A stretch of DNA of 64,000 nt from Salinicola corii (GTDB lineage: Bacteria > Pseudomonadota > Gammaproteobacteria > Pseudomonadales > Halomonadaceae), in assembly GCF_008298015.1 (NCBI RefSeq), contig NZ_VTPX01000003.1:130290-194289 (forward strand), written 5' to 3'. Position 1 is the first letter of the stretch. Each line of letters opens with the position of its first letter. Shown in pieces: positions 19,218 through 29,845 of this stretch. The position numbers and the translations under genes were made by a program. Under the pieces are notes generated by a model. That model worked only from the letters and a program-made list of their open reading frames with translations, searched no databases and was not told where the DNA came from.

Positions 19218-20957
19218 GTGTCGCAAGCTTCCAGTTTGGCACTCTATCGACGCCTCCTAGGATACGTCCGCGTAGAGTGGCGATCGTTCGCCCTGGCGGT
19301 GGTCGGCTACGCCATCTACGCCGCCTCGAGCACAGCCCTGGCGGAGATGATGAAGCGGCTGATCGACGGGATACAGCATCCCGATGCCGCGTTTCGCTAC
19401 TTTCTGCCGCTATTCGTGATCGGCATGTTCGCCGCCCGGGGTGTCGGAACCTTTCTTGGTACCTATTTCATGAGCAATGTGGCGCGCAACGTGGTGCACC
19501 GGCTGCGGTGCAACGTCTTCAACCACATGCTGCACCTACCGGGCCGTTTCTTCGACATGCATTCCAGCGGTCATCTCATTTCCCGGGTGACCTATCACGT
19601 CGAGCAGGTGACGGGCGCCGCCACCAATGCGATCACGATCATCCTGCGGGAAGGCCTTTTCGTGATCGGCCTGATCGGTTATCTGCTCTGGACCAATTGG
19701 CTGCTGACGCTGATTTTCATGTGCGTGACGCCGTTGATCGGGCTGGTGGTGCGCTACACCAGCAAGCGCTTCCGCAAGATTTCCCGGCGCATCCAGAACT
19801 CGATGGGGGACGTGACCCACGTCGCTTCCGAGGCGCTGACCGGTTATCGGGTCGTGCGCACCCACGGGGCGGAGGAGTACGAAAAGCGCCGCTTCGAGGC
19901 CGCGAGCAATTATAACCGCGAGCAGAGTATCAAGGAGGCGATGACCAAGGCGACCAGCACACCTGTTATCCAGTTGCTGGTGGCCCTGGCGCTGGCGGGG
20001 CTGGTGTGGCTGGCGATGGCGCCGGAGTTGATGAATGCCATGACGCCGGGCGAATTCGTCGCCTTCATCACCGCGGCATCGCTGATGGCCAAGCCGATTC
20101 GCTCGCTGACCGACGTCAACAGCATCATCCAGAAGGGCTTGTCGGCGTCCCAGGAACTGTTCGGACTGCTGAACCGCCCGACGGAGCACGACGAGGGCGA
20201 ACGGATGCCGCAGCGTCTCAGTGGGGACGTCCGCTTCGAAGGGGTGCGGTTCGCCTATGACGAAGATCAGCCAGAGGTGCTCAAGGGCATCGATCTCGAG
20301 GTGCCCGCTGGCCAGATGGTCGCGATCGTCGGGCGCTCCGGGAGCGGCAAATCGACGCTGATGTCGCTGTTGCCAAGGTTCTATCGACCCACCGGCGGTC
20401 GCATCCTGATCGATGAGGTCGATATCCAGGAGTATCGCCTGTCGCCGCTGCGTCAGCAGATCGCCCTGGTCTCCCAGCAGGTGACGCTGTTCAACACCAC
20501 GATTGCCGACAACATCGCCTACGGCGTACCCGATGCCGGTCGCGCGCAGATCGAAGCCGCGGCGAAGGCGGCCTACGCCCACGAATTCATCGAGCAGTTG
20601 CCGAAAGGCTACGACACCCTGGTCGGCGACAACGGTGTCATGCTCTCCGGTGGCCAGCGCCAACGTCTGGCAATAGCCCGGGCCATCTTCAAGGATGCGC
20701 CGGTGTTGATACTGGACGAGGCGACTTCGGCGCTGGACACCGAGTCCGAACGCTATATCCAGCGCGCGCTGGAGGTGGTCTGCCGGGGTCGAACCACATT
20801 CGTCATCGCCCATCGGCTGTCCACCATCGAGCGCGCCGATCGAATCGCCGTCATGGATCAGGGCTGCCTGATCGAGAGCGGCACTCACGCCGAACTGCTG
20901 GAGAAAGGCGGCGCCTACGCCTCGCTGTACCAGCTCCAGTTCCAGGAGGAGGCGTGA
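19218..20957 (+). CDS. msbA: Lipid A export ABC transporter MsbA
   Basis: A 579-residue half-transporter that flips core-lipid A across the inner membrane. Six N-terminal membrane helices (to about residue 320) precede an ATPase domain with Walker A GRSGSGKST (from 372), LSGGQRQR and the ILDEATSALD Walker B/D-loop. It uses a GTG start 7 bases behind CGGAG. The length matches E. coli MsbA (582). It overlaps lpxK by 4 bases (GTGA), the usual msbA-lpxK operon. Confidence 0.95.
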   Translation: MSQASSLALYRRLLGYVRVEWRSFALAVVGYAIYAASSTALAEMMKRLIDGIQHPDAAFRYFLPLFVIGMFAARGVGTFLGTYFMSNVARNVVHRLRCNVFNHMLHLPGRFFDMHSSGHLISRVTYHVEQVTGAATNAITIILREGLFVIGLIGYLLWTNWLLTLIFMCVTPLIGLVVRYTSKRFRKISRRIQNSMGDVTHVASEALTGYRVVRTHGAEEYEKRRFEAASNYNREQSIKEAMTKATSTPVIQLLVALALAGLVWLAMAPELMNAMTPGEFVAFITAASLMAKPIRSLTDVNSIIQKGLSASQELFGLLNRPTEHDEGERMPQRLSGDVRFEGVRFAYDEDQPEVLKGIDLEVPAGQMVAIVGRSGSGKSTLMSLLPRFYRPTGGRILIDEVDIQEYRLSPLRQQIALVSQQVTLFNTTIADNIAYGVPDAGRAQIEAAAKAAYAHEFIEQLPKGYDTLVGDNGVMLSGGQRQRLAIARAIFKDAPVLILDEATSALDTESERYIQRALEVVCRGRTTFVIAHRLSTIERADRIAVMDQGCLIESGTHAELLEKGGAYASLYQLQFQEEA

Positions 20958-21967
20958 CCCCACTCGAGCGTGCCTGGTATCGCGACTCGGCCTGGCTCGG
21001 CCTGTTGGCGCCGCTGGAGTGGCTCTATCGCGCCGTCGTCGCGCGCCGGCGGGAAGCCTATCGGACGGGGCGACGGGCGGTATGGCAGCCGCCGGTGCCC
21101 GTGGTCGTGGTGGGCAACCTCTCGGTGGGCGGGACCGGCAAGTCCCCGCTGGTCGCTTGGCTGGTGCGCTGGCTGGGCGACAACGGCTGGCGGCCGGGCA
21201 TCGTCTCCAGGGGGTACGGCGGCAAGTCCGAACGCTACCCGCTGGCGGTGACCGCGGAGACGCCGGTGGCGCAGAGCGGCGACGAGCCGCTGATGCTCGC
21301 TCGGCAGACCGGGGTCCCTGTGGTGGTCGACCCCGAGCGCTCCCGAGCGGCGCGCTGGCTCATCGAACACGCCAAGTGCGACATCGTGGTCGCCGACGAC
21401 GGGCTCCAGCATTACGCCCTGGGGCGCGCACTGGAGCTGGTCGTCGTCGATGCCAGGCGCGGCTTTGGAAACCGGCACTGTCTGCCGCGGGGGCCGCTTC
21501 GCGAACCCCTCCAGCGCCTGCGCGACGTCGATGCGCTGATCGGCAACGGCGGGGATGTCCCGTCCGCCGGCGATGAAGAGGGCGTGACGCCCCGCTTCTC
21601 GCTGACGCTCGCTCCCTTGTCATGGCGACATCTGGCCAGCGGCGAGCGTCATCCCGTCGAGCGTCCGCCGTTCGCGCCGACCGAGTCGGTGGCGGCGCTG
21701 GCGGGTATCGGCCATCCGCAGCGGTTTTTCGACACGCTGGAGGCTTTGGGGATCGCCCATGAGAAGCACGCTTTCGGCGACCACCATCGCTTCTCGGCGG
21801 CCGACCTGCCCAAGGACGCCTCGGTGGTGGTCATGACGGCCAAGGATGCCGTGAAATGCATGGATTTCGTCGACGAGCGCTGCTGGGCGCTGGACGTGGA
21901 GGCGATACCGGAACCGGCTTTCGTCGCCTGGTGGGCAGACCGGGTCGAGGGTTGGAAGGGCGACTAG
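20954..21967 (+). CDS. lpxK: Tetraacyldisaccharide 4'-kinase
   Basis: A 337-residue membrane-associated P-loop kinase that phosphorylates the 4' position of the lipid A disaccharide. It has an N-terminal amphipathic helix, P-loop VGNLSVGGTGKSP (residues 53-65), SRGYGGKSERYP and DDGLQHYALGR. It uses a GTG start inside the msbA stop. In lipid A assembly it acts just before Kdo addition, and kdsB nearby supplies the Kdo donor. Confidence 0.96.
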   Translation: MTPLERAWYRDSAWLGLLAPLEWLYRAVVARRREAYRTGRRAVWQPPVPVVVVGNLSVGGTGKSPLVAWLVRWLGDNGWRPGIVSRGYGGKSERYPLAVTAETPVAQSGDEPLMLARQTGVPVVVDPERSRAARWLIEHAKCDIVVADDGLQHYALGRALELVVVDARRGFGNRHCLPRGPLREPLQRLRDVDALIGNGGDVPSAGDEEGVTPRFSLTLAPLSWRHLASGERHPVERPPFAPTESVAALAGIGHPQRFFDTLEALGIAHEKHAFGDHHRFSAADLPKDASVVVMTAKDAVKCMDFVDERCWALDVEAIPEPAFVAWWADRVEGWKGD

Positions 21968-21971
21968 CGGG

Positions 21972-22008
21972 CTGTACGCGCTATACGCCGTCGCGGCCGC
22001 GCGTACAG
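21972..22008 (+). repeat. Inverted repeat just behind lpxK
   Basis: CTGTACGCGC (21972-21981) and GCGCGTACAG (21999-22008) are a perfect 10-bp inverted repeat around a 17-base loop, 4 bases behind the lpxK stop. No T tract follows. It may be a transcript-end hairpin or mRNA stabiliser ahead of the next operon. Confidence 0.5.
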
Positions 22009-22141
22009 GGTGAACCGACCCTGGATTCGGCTCGCTCCTCTCTGGCGTATCGGCGACGATGGCGCGATCATGGTGGCATGTCCCGGCGCGCCGGTTTGGC
22101 GAACACGCCGAGGTACTCGGAATCTCCGATAAGGAATGATC

Positions 22142-22342
22142 ATGGATAAGGAATTGATGACGATGTTGATCTGTCCGGTGAGCCATAGCGAGCTGACCTT
22201 CGATCGCGAACGTCAGGAGCTCAAGAGTTCGGTCAGCGGACTGGCCTATCCGGTTCGGGACGGGATCCCGGTGATGCTGGAGAGCGAGGCGCGCGTCATG
22301 TCGACCGAGGAAAAGCTCGGCAAGGCGGCCCCGACGTCATGA
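22142..22342 (+). CDS. Trm112/YcaR-family small protein
   Basis: 66 residues of the Trm112 family, recognisable from [17 protein letters not shown] and the [14 protein letters not shown] motif. Only one of the usual zinc cysteines (Cys11) is present, as in E. coli YcaR. Start at 22142, 6 bases behind AAGGA; an ATG two codons upstream is too close to that site. It overlaps kdsB by 4 bases (ATGA), the common bacterial arrangement between lpxK and kdsB. Its exact role is not established. Confidence 0.88.
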   Translation: MDKELMTMLICPVSHSELTFDRERQELKSSVSGLAYPVRDGIPVMLESEARVMSTEEKLGKAAPTS

Positions 22343-23112
22343 GCGATTTCGTTGTCGTGATCCCGGCCCGCTTCGGCTCCAGCCGCCTCCCGGGCAAGCC
22401 CCTGATGGAGATCGATGGCCTGCCCATGGTCCAGCACGTGTGGTTGCGGGCCAGGGAGAGCAGCGCTGCGCGGATCGTGATCGCCACCGATGATGCCCGT
22501 ATCGAGCAGGCGGCGCGGGGGTTCGGCGCCGAAGTGGTCATGACGCGTGACGATCACCACTCCGGCACCGACCGTCTGGCCGAGGTCGGCGCCAAGCTGG
22601 CGCTGCCGGACGAGACCATCGTGGTCAACGTCCAGGGCGACGAGCCGCTGCTGCCCGCCGCGGTGATCGATCTCGTCGCGGAGCGTCTCGCCGCCGATGA
22701 GCGGGCGTCGGTATCGACGCTCGCCGAGCCGATTCACGATGTCGATACGCTGTTCAATCCCAACGTGGTCAAGGTCGTGACCGACTTGAGCGGACGGGCG
22801 CTCTATTTTTCCAGGGCGCCGATCCCCTGGGATCGCAATGCCTGGAAGACCCAGCCGCCGACACTGCTCGAGACGGACGCCTGGCTGCGCCACGTCGGCC
22901 TCTACGCCTATCGTGCCGGATTCCTGAGCGATTACGTCAACTGGCCACCGGCGCCGCTGGAGCAACTGGAGCAGCTCGAGCAACTACGGGCGCTGCAGCA
23001 CGGCCATCTCATTCAGGTGGCAACGGTCTCGTCGTCCCTGCCTGGCGGCGTCGACACCCTGGAAGATCTGGAGCGGGTGCGTCAGCATTTTTCTCAGCGG
23101 GAGAAGGCATGA
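22339..23112 (+). CDS. kdsB: 3-deoxy-manno-octulosonate cytidylyltransferase
   Basis: A 257-residue cytoplasmic enzyme that makes CMP-Kdo, the activated sugar for the lipopolysaccharide inner core. Motifs: [15 protein letters not shown] nucleotide-binding start, [19 protein letters not shown] and PIPWDRNAW. The order trm112-kdsB-phosphatase-murB is coupled by 4-base and 1-base overlaps. The length matches the family (about 250). Confidence 0.97.
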   Translation: MSDFVVVIPARFGSSRLPGKPLMEIDGLPMVQHVWLRARESSAARIVIATDDARIEQAARGFGAEVVMTRDDHHSGTDRLAEVGAKLALPDETIVVNVQGDEPLLPAAVIDLVAERLAADERASVSTLAEPIHDVDTLFNPNVVKVVTDLSGRALYFSRAPIPWDRNAWKTQPPTLLETDAWLRHVGLYAYRAGFLSDYVNWPPAPLEQLEQLEQLRALQHGHLIQVATVSSSLPGGVDTLEDLERVRQHFSQREKA

Positions 23113-23603
23113 GTGATTCGCGTCCCGTATGGCGTGTCCTGTTCGTTTGCATGGGCAACATCTGCCGTTCGCCGACGGCGGAGGGCATGCTCAGAAAGCG
23201 TCTGCAGGACGAGGGGATAGGCGATGACGTCGAGGTAGACTCGTGCGGCACCGGGGCCTGGCATATCGGCCAGGCCCCGGATCCTCGCGCGATCCGTGCC
23301 GCGTCGGAGCGCGGGGTCGACCTGAGCGGCCTGCGTGGACGCCAGCTGACGCGAGAGGACTTCGCGCAGTTCGACGAAATCCTGGTGATGGACACCGATA
23401 ACCTCGATCACGTGCTGGCGCTTCGGCCGGAAGACAGCCGTGCACGGGTCTCCCGCCTGCTCCACTACGCCAACCAGCCGGAGACGGATGTGCCGGACCC
23501 CTATTTCGGTGGCGAGGCGGGGTTTCTCCATGTTCTGGATCAACTGGAGCTTGCCGTCGAAGGGCTGACGGCGTCGCTTCGGCAGCGTGTGGGCGGCGCC
23601 TGA
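23109..23603 (+). CDS. Low-molecular-weight protein tyrosine phosphatase
   Basis: 164 residues with the active-site loop CMGNICRS (Cys14 nucleophile, Arg20) near the N-terminus and the acid loop DVPDPYF near residue 120. This is the class present between kdsB and murB in pseudomonads. Such enzymes elsewhere act on tyrosine kinases of exopolysaccharide export, but no such kinase is in this window and the substrate is unknown. It overlaps kdsB by 4 bases and shares one base with murB. Confidence 0.93.
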   Translation: MSDSRPVWRVLFVCMGNICRSPTAEGMLRKRLQDEGIGDDVEVDSCGTGAWHIGQAPDPRAIRAASERGVDLSGLRGRQLTREDFAQFDEILVMDTDNLDHVLALRPEDSRARVSRLLHYANQPETDVPDPYFGGEAGFLHVLDQLELAVEGLTASLRQRVGGA

Positions 23604-24637
23604 TGGCGGAGGCGATCCCTGGATTGCAAGTCGATCACGATCTAAGTCACGCCAACACCCTGGCGTTGCCGAGCCGGGCGGAGCGTTTCTGGCTCGCCCG
23701 TTGCGAGAGCGACGTCGTCCGAGGGGTGGAACTGGCCAATCGACACGACTGGGGTATCACGGTTCTCGGCGGCGGGAGCAACGTGTTGCTGCCGCCGCTG
23801 GTCGGAGGCCTCACGCTGCGTGCGGATCTCGCTGAGGTATCGTTCGCGGCGGGTGAAGAAGGCGCCGTGCATGTCGAGGTAGGCGCGGGTGCCGATTGGC
23901 ATGCGCTGGTTCGACGCTGCGTGGAGCGCGAACTGTGGGGGATCGAGAACCTCGCTTTGATTCCGGGACTGGCCGGTGCCGCACCGATACAGAATATTGG
24001 CGCCTATGGTGTCGAGATTGCCGACGTGCTGGATTGGGTCGAGCTGGTCGACCGAAGAGACGGTCGGTCCCGCCGGTTGAGCCGGGAGGCTTGTGGATTG
24101 GGCTATCGCGACAGCGTATTCAAGCGCGAACTGGCCAATCAGGTCGTGATCACCCGGTTGGGTCTGACCCTCTCCACACGACCGTCGCCCAGGCTGGACT
24201 ACGGTGCGCTGGGCGAGCGCGTTTCCGATCCGTCGAGCGCGCAGGCGATATTCGAGGCCGTCTGCGCCATTCGCCGGGAGAAACTACCCGATCCCGTCGT
24301 CACGCCCAACGCCGGCAGTTTCTTCAAGAATCCACTGGTCTCGCGGGCCAGGGCCGATGGGCTGCTGTCGGAGGCGCCCACGATGCCACACTACCCGCAG
24401 CCGGATGGCCGGGTGAAGCTGGCCGCCGGCTGGTTGATCGACCAGTGCGGGCTGCGGGGCTTGCGCAAAGGCGCGTTCGGCGTACACGATCGCCAGGCCC
24501 TGGTGCTGGTTCATTTCGGTGGGGGCACGCTGGCAGAGCTGTTGTCGTTCTCCGAGGAAATCGTCGACACCGTGCACGCGACTTTCGGGGTGGTGCTCGA
24601 GCGCGAGCCTCGCAGCATCCAGACCGCCGTCGCCTGA
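23603..24637 (+). CDS. murB: UDP-N-acetylenolpyruvoylglucosamine reductase
   Basis: A 344-residue type I MurB that makes UDP-N-acetylmuramate for peptidoglycan. The FAD-binding segment GGGSNVLL is at 57-63. IPGLAGAAPIQNIGAYG (120-136) and the proton-donating Ser239 in NAGSFFKNP are present. The C-terminal part contains AAGWLIDQCGL. It starts inside the phosphatase stop codon (TGATG) and ends the operon at a bidirectional terminator. Confidence 0.96.
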   Translation: MAEAIPGLQVDHDLSHANTLALPSRAERFWLARCESDVVRGVELANRHDWGITVLGGGSNVLLPPLVGGLTLRADLAEVSFAAGEEGAVHVEVGAGADWHALVRRCVERELWGIENLALIPGLAGAAPIQNIGAYGVEIADVLDWVELVDRRDGRSRRLSREACGLGYRDSVFKRELANQVVITRLGLTLSTRPSPRLDYGALGERVSDPSSAQAIFEAVCAIRREKLPDPVVTPNAGSFFKNPLVSRARADGLLSEAPTMPHYPQPDGRVKLAAGWLIDQCGLRGLRKGAFGVHDRQALVLVHFGGGTLAELLSFSEEIVDTVHATFGVVLEREPRSIQTAVA

Positions 24638-24708
24638 AGGGTGAAAGCGCTGTCGAGTGGCGAGAGCCGGCTCGGGCGCTGGAACCGATTCCGGAAGTTC
24701 GGCCAATG

Positions 24709-24739
24709 AAAAAGCCCAGACATTTCGTCTGGGCTTTTT
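24709..24739. terminator. Bidirectional terminator between murB and rne
   Basis: A 13-bp perfect stem (AAAAAGCCCAGAC with GTCTGGGCTTTTT) with a 5-base loop gives a T run on both strands. It sits 72 bases behind murB and 17 bases behind the convergent rne. Confidence 0.95.
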
Positions 24740-24755
24740 CGTGGCTGGAGGCGAC

Positions 24756-27700
24756 TCAGCTGTCGCTCTGGCCGGTCTCGCGGCGACGCTTCTCGCGCGG
24801 ATCGTTGTGGGCGCGCCGACGACGTGGTCGTCGCGGTTCGCCCTCGTCGCTTTCGGCAGCGCTGGACGCTTGGTGAGGCGCCTGATCCCGAGTCGGAGCT
24901 GTTGCCCTGGTTTCATCATCCGACGAAGCGGGCGTTGCCGGCGCTTCGGATGCCGGTGTCGCCGGTGCGGTGTCGCGCGGCGCGCTTGCCACCGGCTCGG
25001 CCTCATCGACCCTGGTCACTTCGTCGACAGGCTTGTCTGCCGTCTCGTCCATGTCCGGCTTGGCGGCGGCGGCCGACGAGGGGTTCTCCCCGGTCGCAGC
25101 CGTCGAATCGGCGGCCGACTCGTGACCCGGTGACGCTTCACCGCGCTCCGGTTGCGAGGTCTCTTCGCTGTGTGTCGCAGGGGTAGCGACATCGCTGGGC
25201 GAGGGCCTCGCCGTTGCCGGCGATCTGGCGGTGTCGGTCGCACTGTCCTCGGCGGATACCGGAGTCGCTGGCGCCTCGACAGCCCGTTCGGCGGATTCGG
25301 CCTTGGCATCGGCCGCGACATTGCTGTCGCTCGTCCGCTGGGCGGTTTCCGAATCGATCTCCGCTGAAGTGGCCGTCCGGCTCGCTTCGGTCGATGCTTC
25401 GGGTTGCGCCTTGGCCGTGTGATGCTCGTCCACGACGGAGGGCGAGGAAGCGCTCTCTGTTGTTGTCGGTTCGGGCACCGGCTTGGCGGCTCGCTCAGAC
25501 TTCCGCGAGGAGGCCGCTTTTCCGGGGTCAGCTGTCTCGGACGCCTTGGCCGTGGACCGGGAGTCTTCCGGCTCGCTCGTGGTCGCGGTCGTCTCGGCCT
25601 GCTCGGCACGAGGACTTTCGCGCTTCACAGCTTGGGTCTCGGCCGTCGGGGCGTGCCGCTCGGAAGAGGCCGCCTGGTTGTGGAGGGATTCAGCCTCGAC
25701 AGACTCAGCCGGCTTCGCGTTGTCGCCGGTATTGGTCGTCGCTGTCGCCTGCAGCTTCTGCTGCTCCTCGACGGCCGCCGGATTCAGGGCGTGTTTGCGC
25801 GAGCGGTTGCGCGGATTGTTGCGTGTCCGCTTCGGCTTGCTCTCCCCGGTCTCCTTGGTGCCGCTGGTCGCGGGCGACGCGTCGCGGTTGTCTGGGCGCT
25901 GGGGTTTGACGTTGCCGGAGGGGCTGGTGCCATCAGCCTTCGCGGTATCGGCCTTGGCTTCGTTGCCGATCTTGTCTGCCTTACCGCGACCGTCCTGCCG
26001 GTTGTCCTGGCGCGGCTGACGACTCTGGCCCTGACGATTGTCATTGCGGGTGTCGCTTCCACCCTGGCGATCGTCCTGACCGCGACGGCGCCGGTTGTTG
26101 CCCTGACGATTGGTATCGCCACCACGGGCGTTGTTGTCGCCACGTGCATTGCCGTCGTTGGACCGGGACTGACTGTCGCTGCGCTTGCCGCTGTTATCGC
26201 GATCGCTTCGCTGATCGCCCCTCTGGCCCGTCGGTCGGGAAGGGCGGGAATTGGCCGAGCCGCTGCCTGTGTTGCTGCCGCGGGAAGCGCCCGCCGATCG
26301 GTTGCCACTCTGGCTGCTCTGATCGCGCTGGCCGGAGGCATCGTTGGATCCTGGCACTTCCTCGTCGGCACGGCGGCGCCCGAACAGGCCTCGGAAGAGT
26401 TGTATCAGGCCGCCATTGGCCTGGGCCTGCGGGGTCACCGCTGGCGTGGCTGCGCTCTCGGTCGTGGGCTGGGAGGCGGTCTCCTCGGGTTCCTGATGCA
26501 GAGAGTCCGGAGCCGGGGCCGTGTGCTGGACCGTCTGCACGGCCGCCTGGGTGCGCTGGATCGGTTTGGCGAGCGTCGTTTCCGGCTCCTTGAACAGGTC
26601 GCTATCGACGGACAGTTCGAAGCTGGACTTGGTCTCGTCGCCATCTTCGGAGACATGATCGTCACGGAGGCGTTGCACGTCGTAGTGTGGCGTGTCCATC
26701 TCCGGATTCGGCAGCAACAGAACCTTGACGCTTTGGCGGCGCTCGACATCGGAGAGAACGTTACGCTTCTCGTTGAGCAGGTAAGTCGCCACCGGCACCG
26801 GCAGGATGGCGCGAATCTGGGCGCTGCGCTCTTTCATGGCCTCTTCTTCGATCAGGCGAAGAATCGACAGCGCCATGGAGCGCACGTCGCGGATGGTGCC
26901 CTGGCCATCGCAGCGGGGGCAGACGACGCCACTGGTCTCGCCGAGCGAGGGACGCAGACGCTGGCGCGACATCTCCATCAGCCCGAAGCGCGAGATACGG
27001 CCGATCTGTACGCGGGCGCGGTCGAGCTTGAGCGCATCGCGAACGCGGTTTTCGACTTCGCGCTGGTTGCGTGCCGGCGACATGTCGATGAAGTCGATGA
27101 CCACCAGGCCGCCGATATCGCGCAGCCGCAGCTGGCGGGCGATTTCGTCGGAGGCTTCCAGGTTGGTCTGGAGCGCGGTTTCCTCGATGTCGGCACCGCG
27201 GGTGGCGCGGGCCGAGTTGATATCGATCGAGACCAGCGCTTCGGTGTGGTCGATGACCACCGAGCCACCCGAGGGCAGTTTGACCTCGCGCTGATAGGCG
27301 GTCTCGATCTGCGATTCGATCTGAAAGCGCGAGAATAGCGGCACGTCGTCGGTGTAGAGCTTGATCTTTTGCTGATAGGACGGCATCACCTGGCGGATGA
27401 AGCTCAGCGCCTCCTCGTGCACGTCCGCACTGTCGATCAGGACCTCGCCAATGTCCTGGCGCAGGTAGTCGCGCATGGCGCGGATGATCACGTTCGACTC
27501 GCGGTAGATCAGGAACGGGGCAGGGCGCTTGACCGCTTCGGTGGTAATCGCGTCCCACACCTGAACCAGGTAGTCGAGATCCCACTGCAACTCTTCTGGA
27601 GAGCGGCCGATACCCGCCGTGCGCACGATGACGCCCATCTTGTCGGGCAGGGTCAATTGACCCATGGCATCCTTGAGCTGGCTGCGCTCATCGCCTTCGA

Positions 27701-28121
27701 TCCGGCGAGAGATGCCGCCGGCGCGAGGATTGTTGGGCATCAATACCAGGAATCGTCCCGCCAGGCTGATGAAGGTCGTCAGCGCCGCGCCTTTGTTGCC
27801 GCGCTCTTCCTTGTCGACCTGGACGATGACTTCCTGGCCTTCCTTCAGGACTTCCTTGATGTTGGGTCGGCCCGAGGGGTCCTTGGAGAAGTACTCGCGA
27901 GAAATTTCCTTGAGCGGCAGGAAGCCGTGGCGTTCCGCGCCGAAGTCGACGAAGGCCGCCTCGAGGCTGGGTTCGAGGCGGGTGATTTTACCCCGGTAGA
28001 TGTTGGCTTTCTTCTGTTCCCGGGCACCGGATTCGATGTCCAGGTCGTAAAGGCGTTGTCCATCCACGAGTGCGACGCGCAGCTCTTCCGGCTGTGTCGC
28101 ATTGATGAGCATTCTTTTCAT
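24756..28121 (-). CDS. rne: Ribonuclease E
   Basis: 1121 residues, slightly longer than the E. coli enzyme (1061). The first half is strongly conserved: [21 protein letters not shown] start, S1 RNA-binding domain (about 35-120), 5' sensor and RNase H-like regions, catalytic aspartates near 300 ([12 protein letters not shown]) and 343 (VIDFIDM), and the zinc-link CPRCDGQG near 400. The second half is low-complexity: first Arg/Asn/Gly/Gln/Asp-rich (RNA binding), then a long Ala/Glu/Thr/Ser-rich stretch that is probably disordered and scaffolds a degradosome. RhlB is encoded at 56948. It is transcribed alone, after a long upstream gap. Confidence 0.97.
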   Translation of the reverse strand: MKRMLINATQPEELRVALVDGQRLYDLDIESGAREQKKANIYRGKITRLEPSLEAAFVDFGAERHGFLPLKEISREYFSKDPSGRPNIKEVLKEGQEVIVQVDKEERGNKGAALTTFISLAGRFLVLMPNNPRAGGISRRIEGDERSQLKDAMGQLTLPDKMGVIVRTAGIGRSPEELQWDLDYLVQVWDAITTEAVKRPAPFLIYRESNVIIRAMRDYLRQDIGEVLIDSADVHEEALSFIRQVMPSYQQKIKLYTDDVPLFSRFQIESQIETAYQREVKLPSGGSVVIDHTEALVSIDINSARATRGADIEETALQTNLEASDEIARQLRLRDIGGLVVIDFIDMSPARNQREVENRVRDALKLDRARVQIGRISRFGLMEMSRQRLRPSLGETSGVVCPRCDGQGTIRDVRSMALSILRLIEEEAMKERSAQIRAILPVPVATYLLNEKRNVLSDVERRQSVKVLLLPNPEMDTPHYDVQRLRDDHVSEDGDETKSSFELSVDSDLFKEPETTLAKPIQRTQAAVQTVQHTAPAPDSLHQEPEETASQPTTESAATPAVTPQAQANGGLIQLFRGLFGRRRADEEVPGSNDASGQRDQSSQSGNRSAGASRGSNTGSGSANSRPSRPTGQRGDQRSDRDNSGKRSDSQSRSNDGNARGDNNARGGDTNRQGNNRRRRGQDDRQGGSDTRNDNRQGQSRQPRQDNRQDGRGKADKIGNEAKADTAKADGTSPSGNVKPQRPDNRDASPATSGTKETGESKPKRTRNNPRNRSRKHALNPAAVEEQQKLQATATTNTGDNAKPAESVEAESLHNQAASSERHAPTAETQAVKRESPRAEQAETTATTSEPEDSRSTAKASETADPGKAASSRKSERAAKPVPEPTTTESASSPSVVDEHHTAKAQPEASTEASRTATSAEIDSETAQRTSDSNVAADAKAESAERAVEAPATPVSAEDSATDTARSPATARPSPSDVATPATHSEETSQPERGEASPGHESAADSTAATGENPSSAAAAKPDMDETADKPVDEVTRVDEAEPVASAPRDTAPATPASEAPATPASSDDETRATAPTRDQAPHQASSAAESDEGEPRRPRRRRAHNDPREKRRRETGQSDS

Positions 28122-28897
28122 ACGGTCTCGCTAATTGAGCGTGCCGGTGGAAGGCGTGCTGCAATCGGCGACGACGAACCGCAAGCGGTCGTGCTGTGCT
28201 CGCGCACATTGGTGAAGCGACCCGGCAGGGCAAGCAGGCGCAGGGTGTGCCAGAACGAGCTCAGCGTGTAACACGCAAGAGAACCCGCGTCAGGAACTCG
28301 AGGGGAATGTCCGAAAAACGCAGGTCGAGTCGCGCGATGCGGCTATCGATGCGAGTTCGGGTCGACGCTCGTCGAGCCCAGTGGCGTGCTTGCTCATTAC
28401 CATTACATCTTTGCTTTCATTACCTGCTTGCTAGGGACGCTACACGAACATGGGTTGAGTACGAAACGGTGGCAGGACATGTCACGGCGCGTTTTTCGTC
28501 GACGCATCCGGTCCTGCAGACTGCCGTCTATATCACTTGGCATTGTTCGGTTCGGCGACGCCTTCCACTGGTACCTGTGGATTTCCCGCGAGCATGGCGA
28601 TCTGAGGTCAGTCGCACGGTCGAGTCGGGGCTTGGCGTTCCAAACGTGTTTTGATCACTCCAGCAGCCGTGAGCGGTTGGCTTCGTTAACTCTCTGGAGG
28701 ATCGAGACATTTTTTCACTTCGGTCAGCCTATGCAGTCGCTGACGCCTGAATGGGTGATAAACCCACCGAGTGAGTTCGCAATATAACAGTAATGCCGAG
28801 GTACCGGCAATTGAGCTCGCGCTACCGGCTGCGTGCGTTAGAATGACGCCCGGCGGCGCGCTGGTGTCGCCGCGCAGTGCCGTCGAGGGAGTCGAGC
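28122..28897. other. Long intergenic region between divergent rne and rluC
   Basis: 776 bases without a convincing gene. It must hold the rne promoter and leader on the minus strand and the rluC promoter on the plus strand. A TAGAAT -10-like box (28839-28844) lies 54 bases before rluC without a good -35. The middle (about 28390-28780) is clearly more AT-rich than its surroundings. Two overlapping frames there (28196-28654, 28386-28787) show no family features. In E. coli the long rne leader folds to let RNase E control its own mRNA; a similar role is an inference. Confidence 0.6.
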
Positions 28898-29845
28898 ATG
28901 GCCGAAGGCCAAGAAGTACAGTTTATCGAGGTCAGCGAGTCCCAGCAGGGGCAGCGAATCGACAATTTCTTGCGGACGCGTCTCAAGGGTGCGCCAAAGT
29001 CGTTGATCTATCGCATCGTTCGTAAGGGCGAGGTGCGTGTCAACAAAAAGCGCATCAAGGCGGATTATCGCGTTCAGGCCGGTGACGTGGTTCGCGTGCC
29101 GCCGCTGAGGCTGGCACCGGAGAGTGCGGTGAAGGAGGCCAGCGAAAGCCTGCGCAACCTGCTGGCCGGCAGCGTCGTCATCGAAGGCCCCGACTGGCTG
29201 GTTATCAACAAGCCGTCGGGGCTGGCGGTGCACGGCGGCAGTGGCGTCAAGATCGGCTTGATCGAGGCACTGCGCCAGGTGCGCGAGGACCTGGACTTCC
29301 TGGAGCTCGTTCACCGCCTCGATCGCGACACCTCGGGTTGCCTGCTGTTGGCCAAGAACCGCGAATCGTTGCTGTCGCTCAATACCGCGCTGCGCGAGCG
29401 TCGCATGGAAAAGGGCTATCTGGCGCTGGTGCAGGGGCGCTGGCCGGCACGTCGCGACTACGTCAGCGCCCGGCTGGAGCGTTACGACGCCGGCAACGGC
29501 GAGCGTCGGGTGCGGGTCGACGACAATGGCAAGGTATCCCGGACCCGCTTCGCGGTGCGTGAAACGTTCCCGAAGGTGACGCTGATCGAGGCGGAGCCGG
29601 TCACCGGCCGCACCCATCAGATTCGTGTCCATGCCGCCCATGCCGGACACGCGCTGCTGGGTGACGACAAGTACGGCAGCGCCGAGGGGGCTCGCATCGC
29701 GAGGTCCCTGCGCCTGGATCGCCTGTTCCTGCATGCCTTGACCCTGACCTTCCCCGATCCCAGGACCGGGCGGCCCGTGCAGGCGAGAGCCCCGCTGGAG
29801 CCCGGACTGGAGAAGGTGCTGGAGCGTGCGCGTCATGGCGGTTGA
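28898..29845 (+). CDS. rluC: 23S rRNA pseudouridine synthase RluC
   Basis: 315 residues. It has an N-terminal S4-like RNA-binding domain (about 18-75: GQRIDNFLRTRLKG, KGEVRVNKKRIK) and an RluA-type catalytic domain with HRLDRDTSG. The catalytic aspartate is Asp144, the same number as in E. coli RluC. The ATG at 28898 follows GAGGGAG; a frame start 7 codons upstream lacks a site. In E. coli RluC modifies positions 955, 2504 and 2580 of 23S rRNA. It overlaps the next gene by 11 bases. Confidence 0.95.
   Translation: MAEGQEVQFIEVSESQQGQRIDNFLRTRLKGAPKSLIYRIVRKGEVRVNKKRIKADYRVQAGDVVRVPPLRLAPESAVKEASESLRNLLAGSVVIEGPDWLVINKPSGLAVHGGSGVKIGLIEALRQVREDLDFLELVHRLDRDTSGCLLLAKNRESLLSLNTALRERRMEKGYLALVQGRWPARRDYVSARLERYDAGNGERRVRVDDNGKVSRTRFAVRETFPKVTLIEAEPVTGRTHQIRVHAAHAGHALLGDDKYGSAEGARIARSLRLDRLFLHALTLTFPDPRTGRPVQARAPLEPGLEKVLERARHGG

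Noticed and set aside
25800-26380. Repeated Arg/Asn/Gly/Gln/Asp-coding stretch that looks like a repeat array
   Set aside because: It is the low-complexity, RNA-binding part of RNase E. The units are irregular and there is no spacer structure as in CRISPR.
25404-27338. A 644-codon open frame opposite rne
   Set aside because: It is fully antisense to a well-conserved gene. Its product is a low-complexity Ala/Gly/Leu/Arg mix that mirrors the skewed codon use of rne in a GC-rich genome.
28386-28787. A 133-codon frame in the rne-rluC gap
   Set aside because: No ribosome site or family motif, and residue use (many Arg, Phe, His, Trp) looks random.
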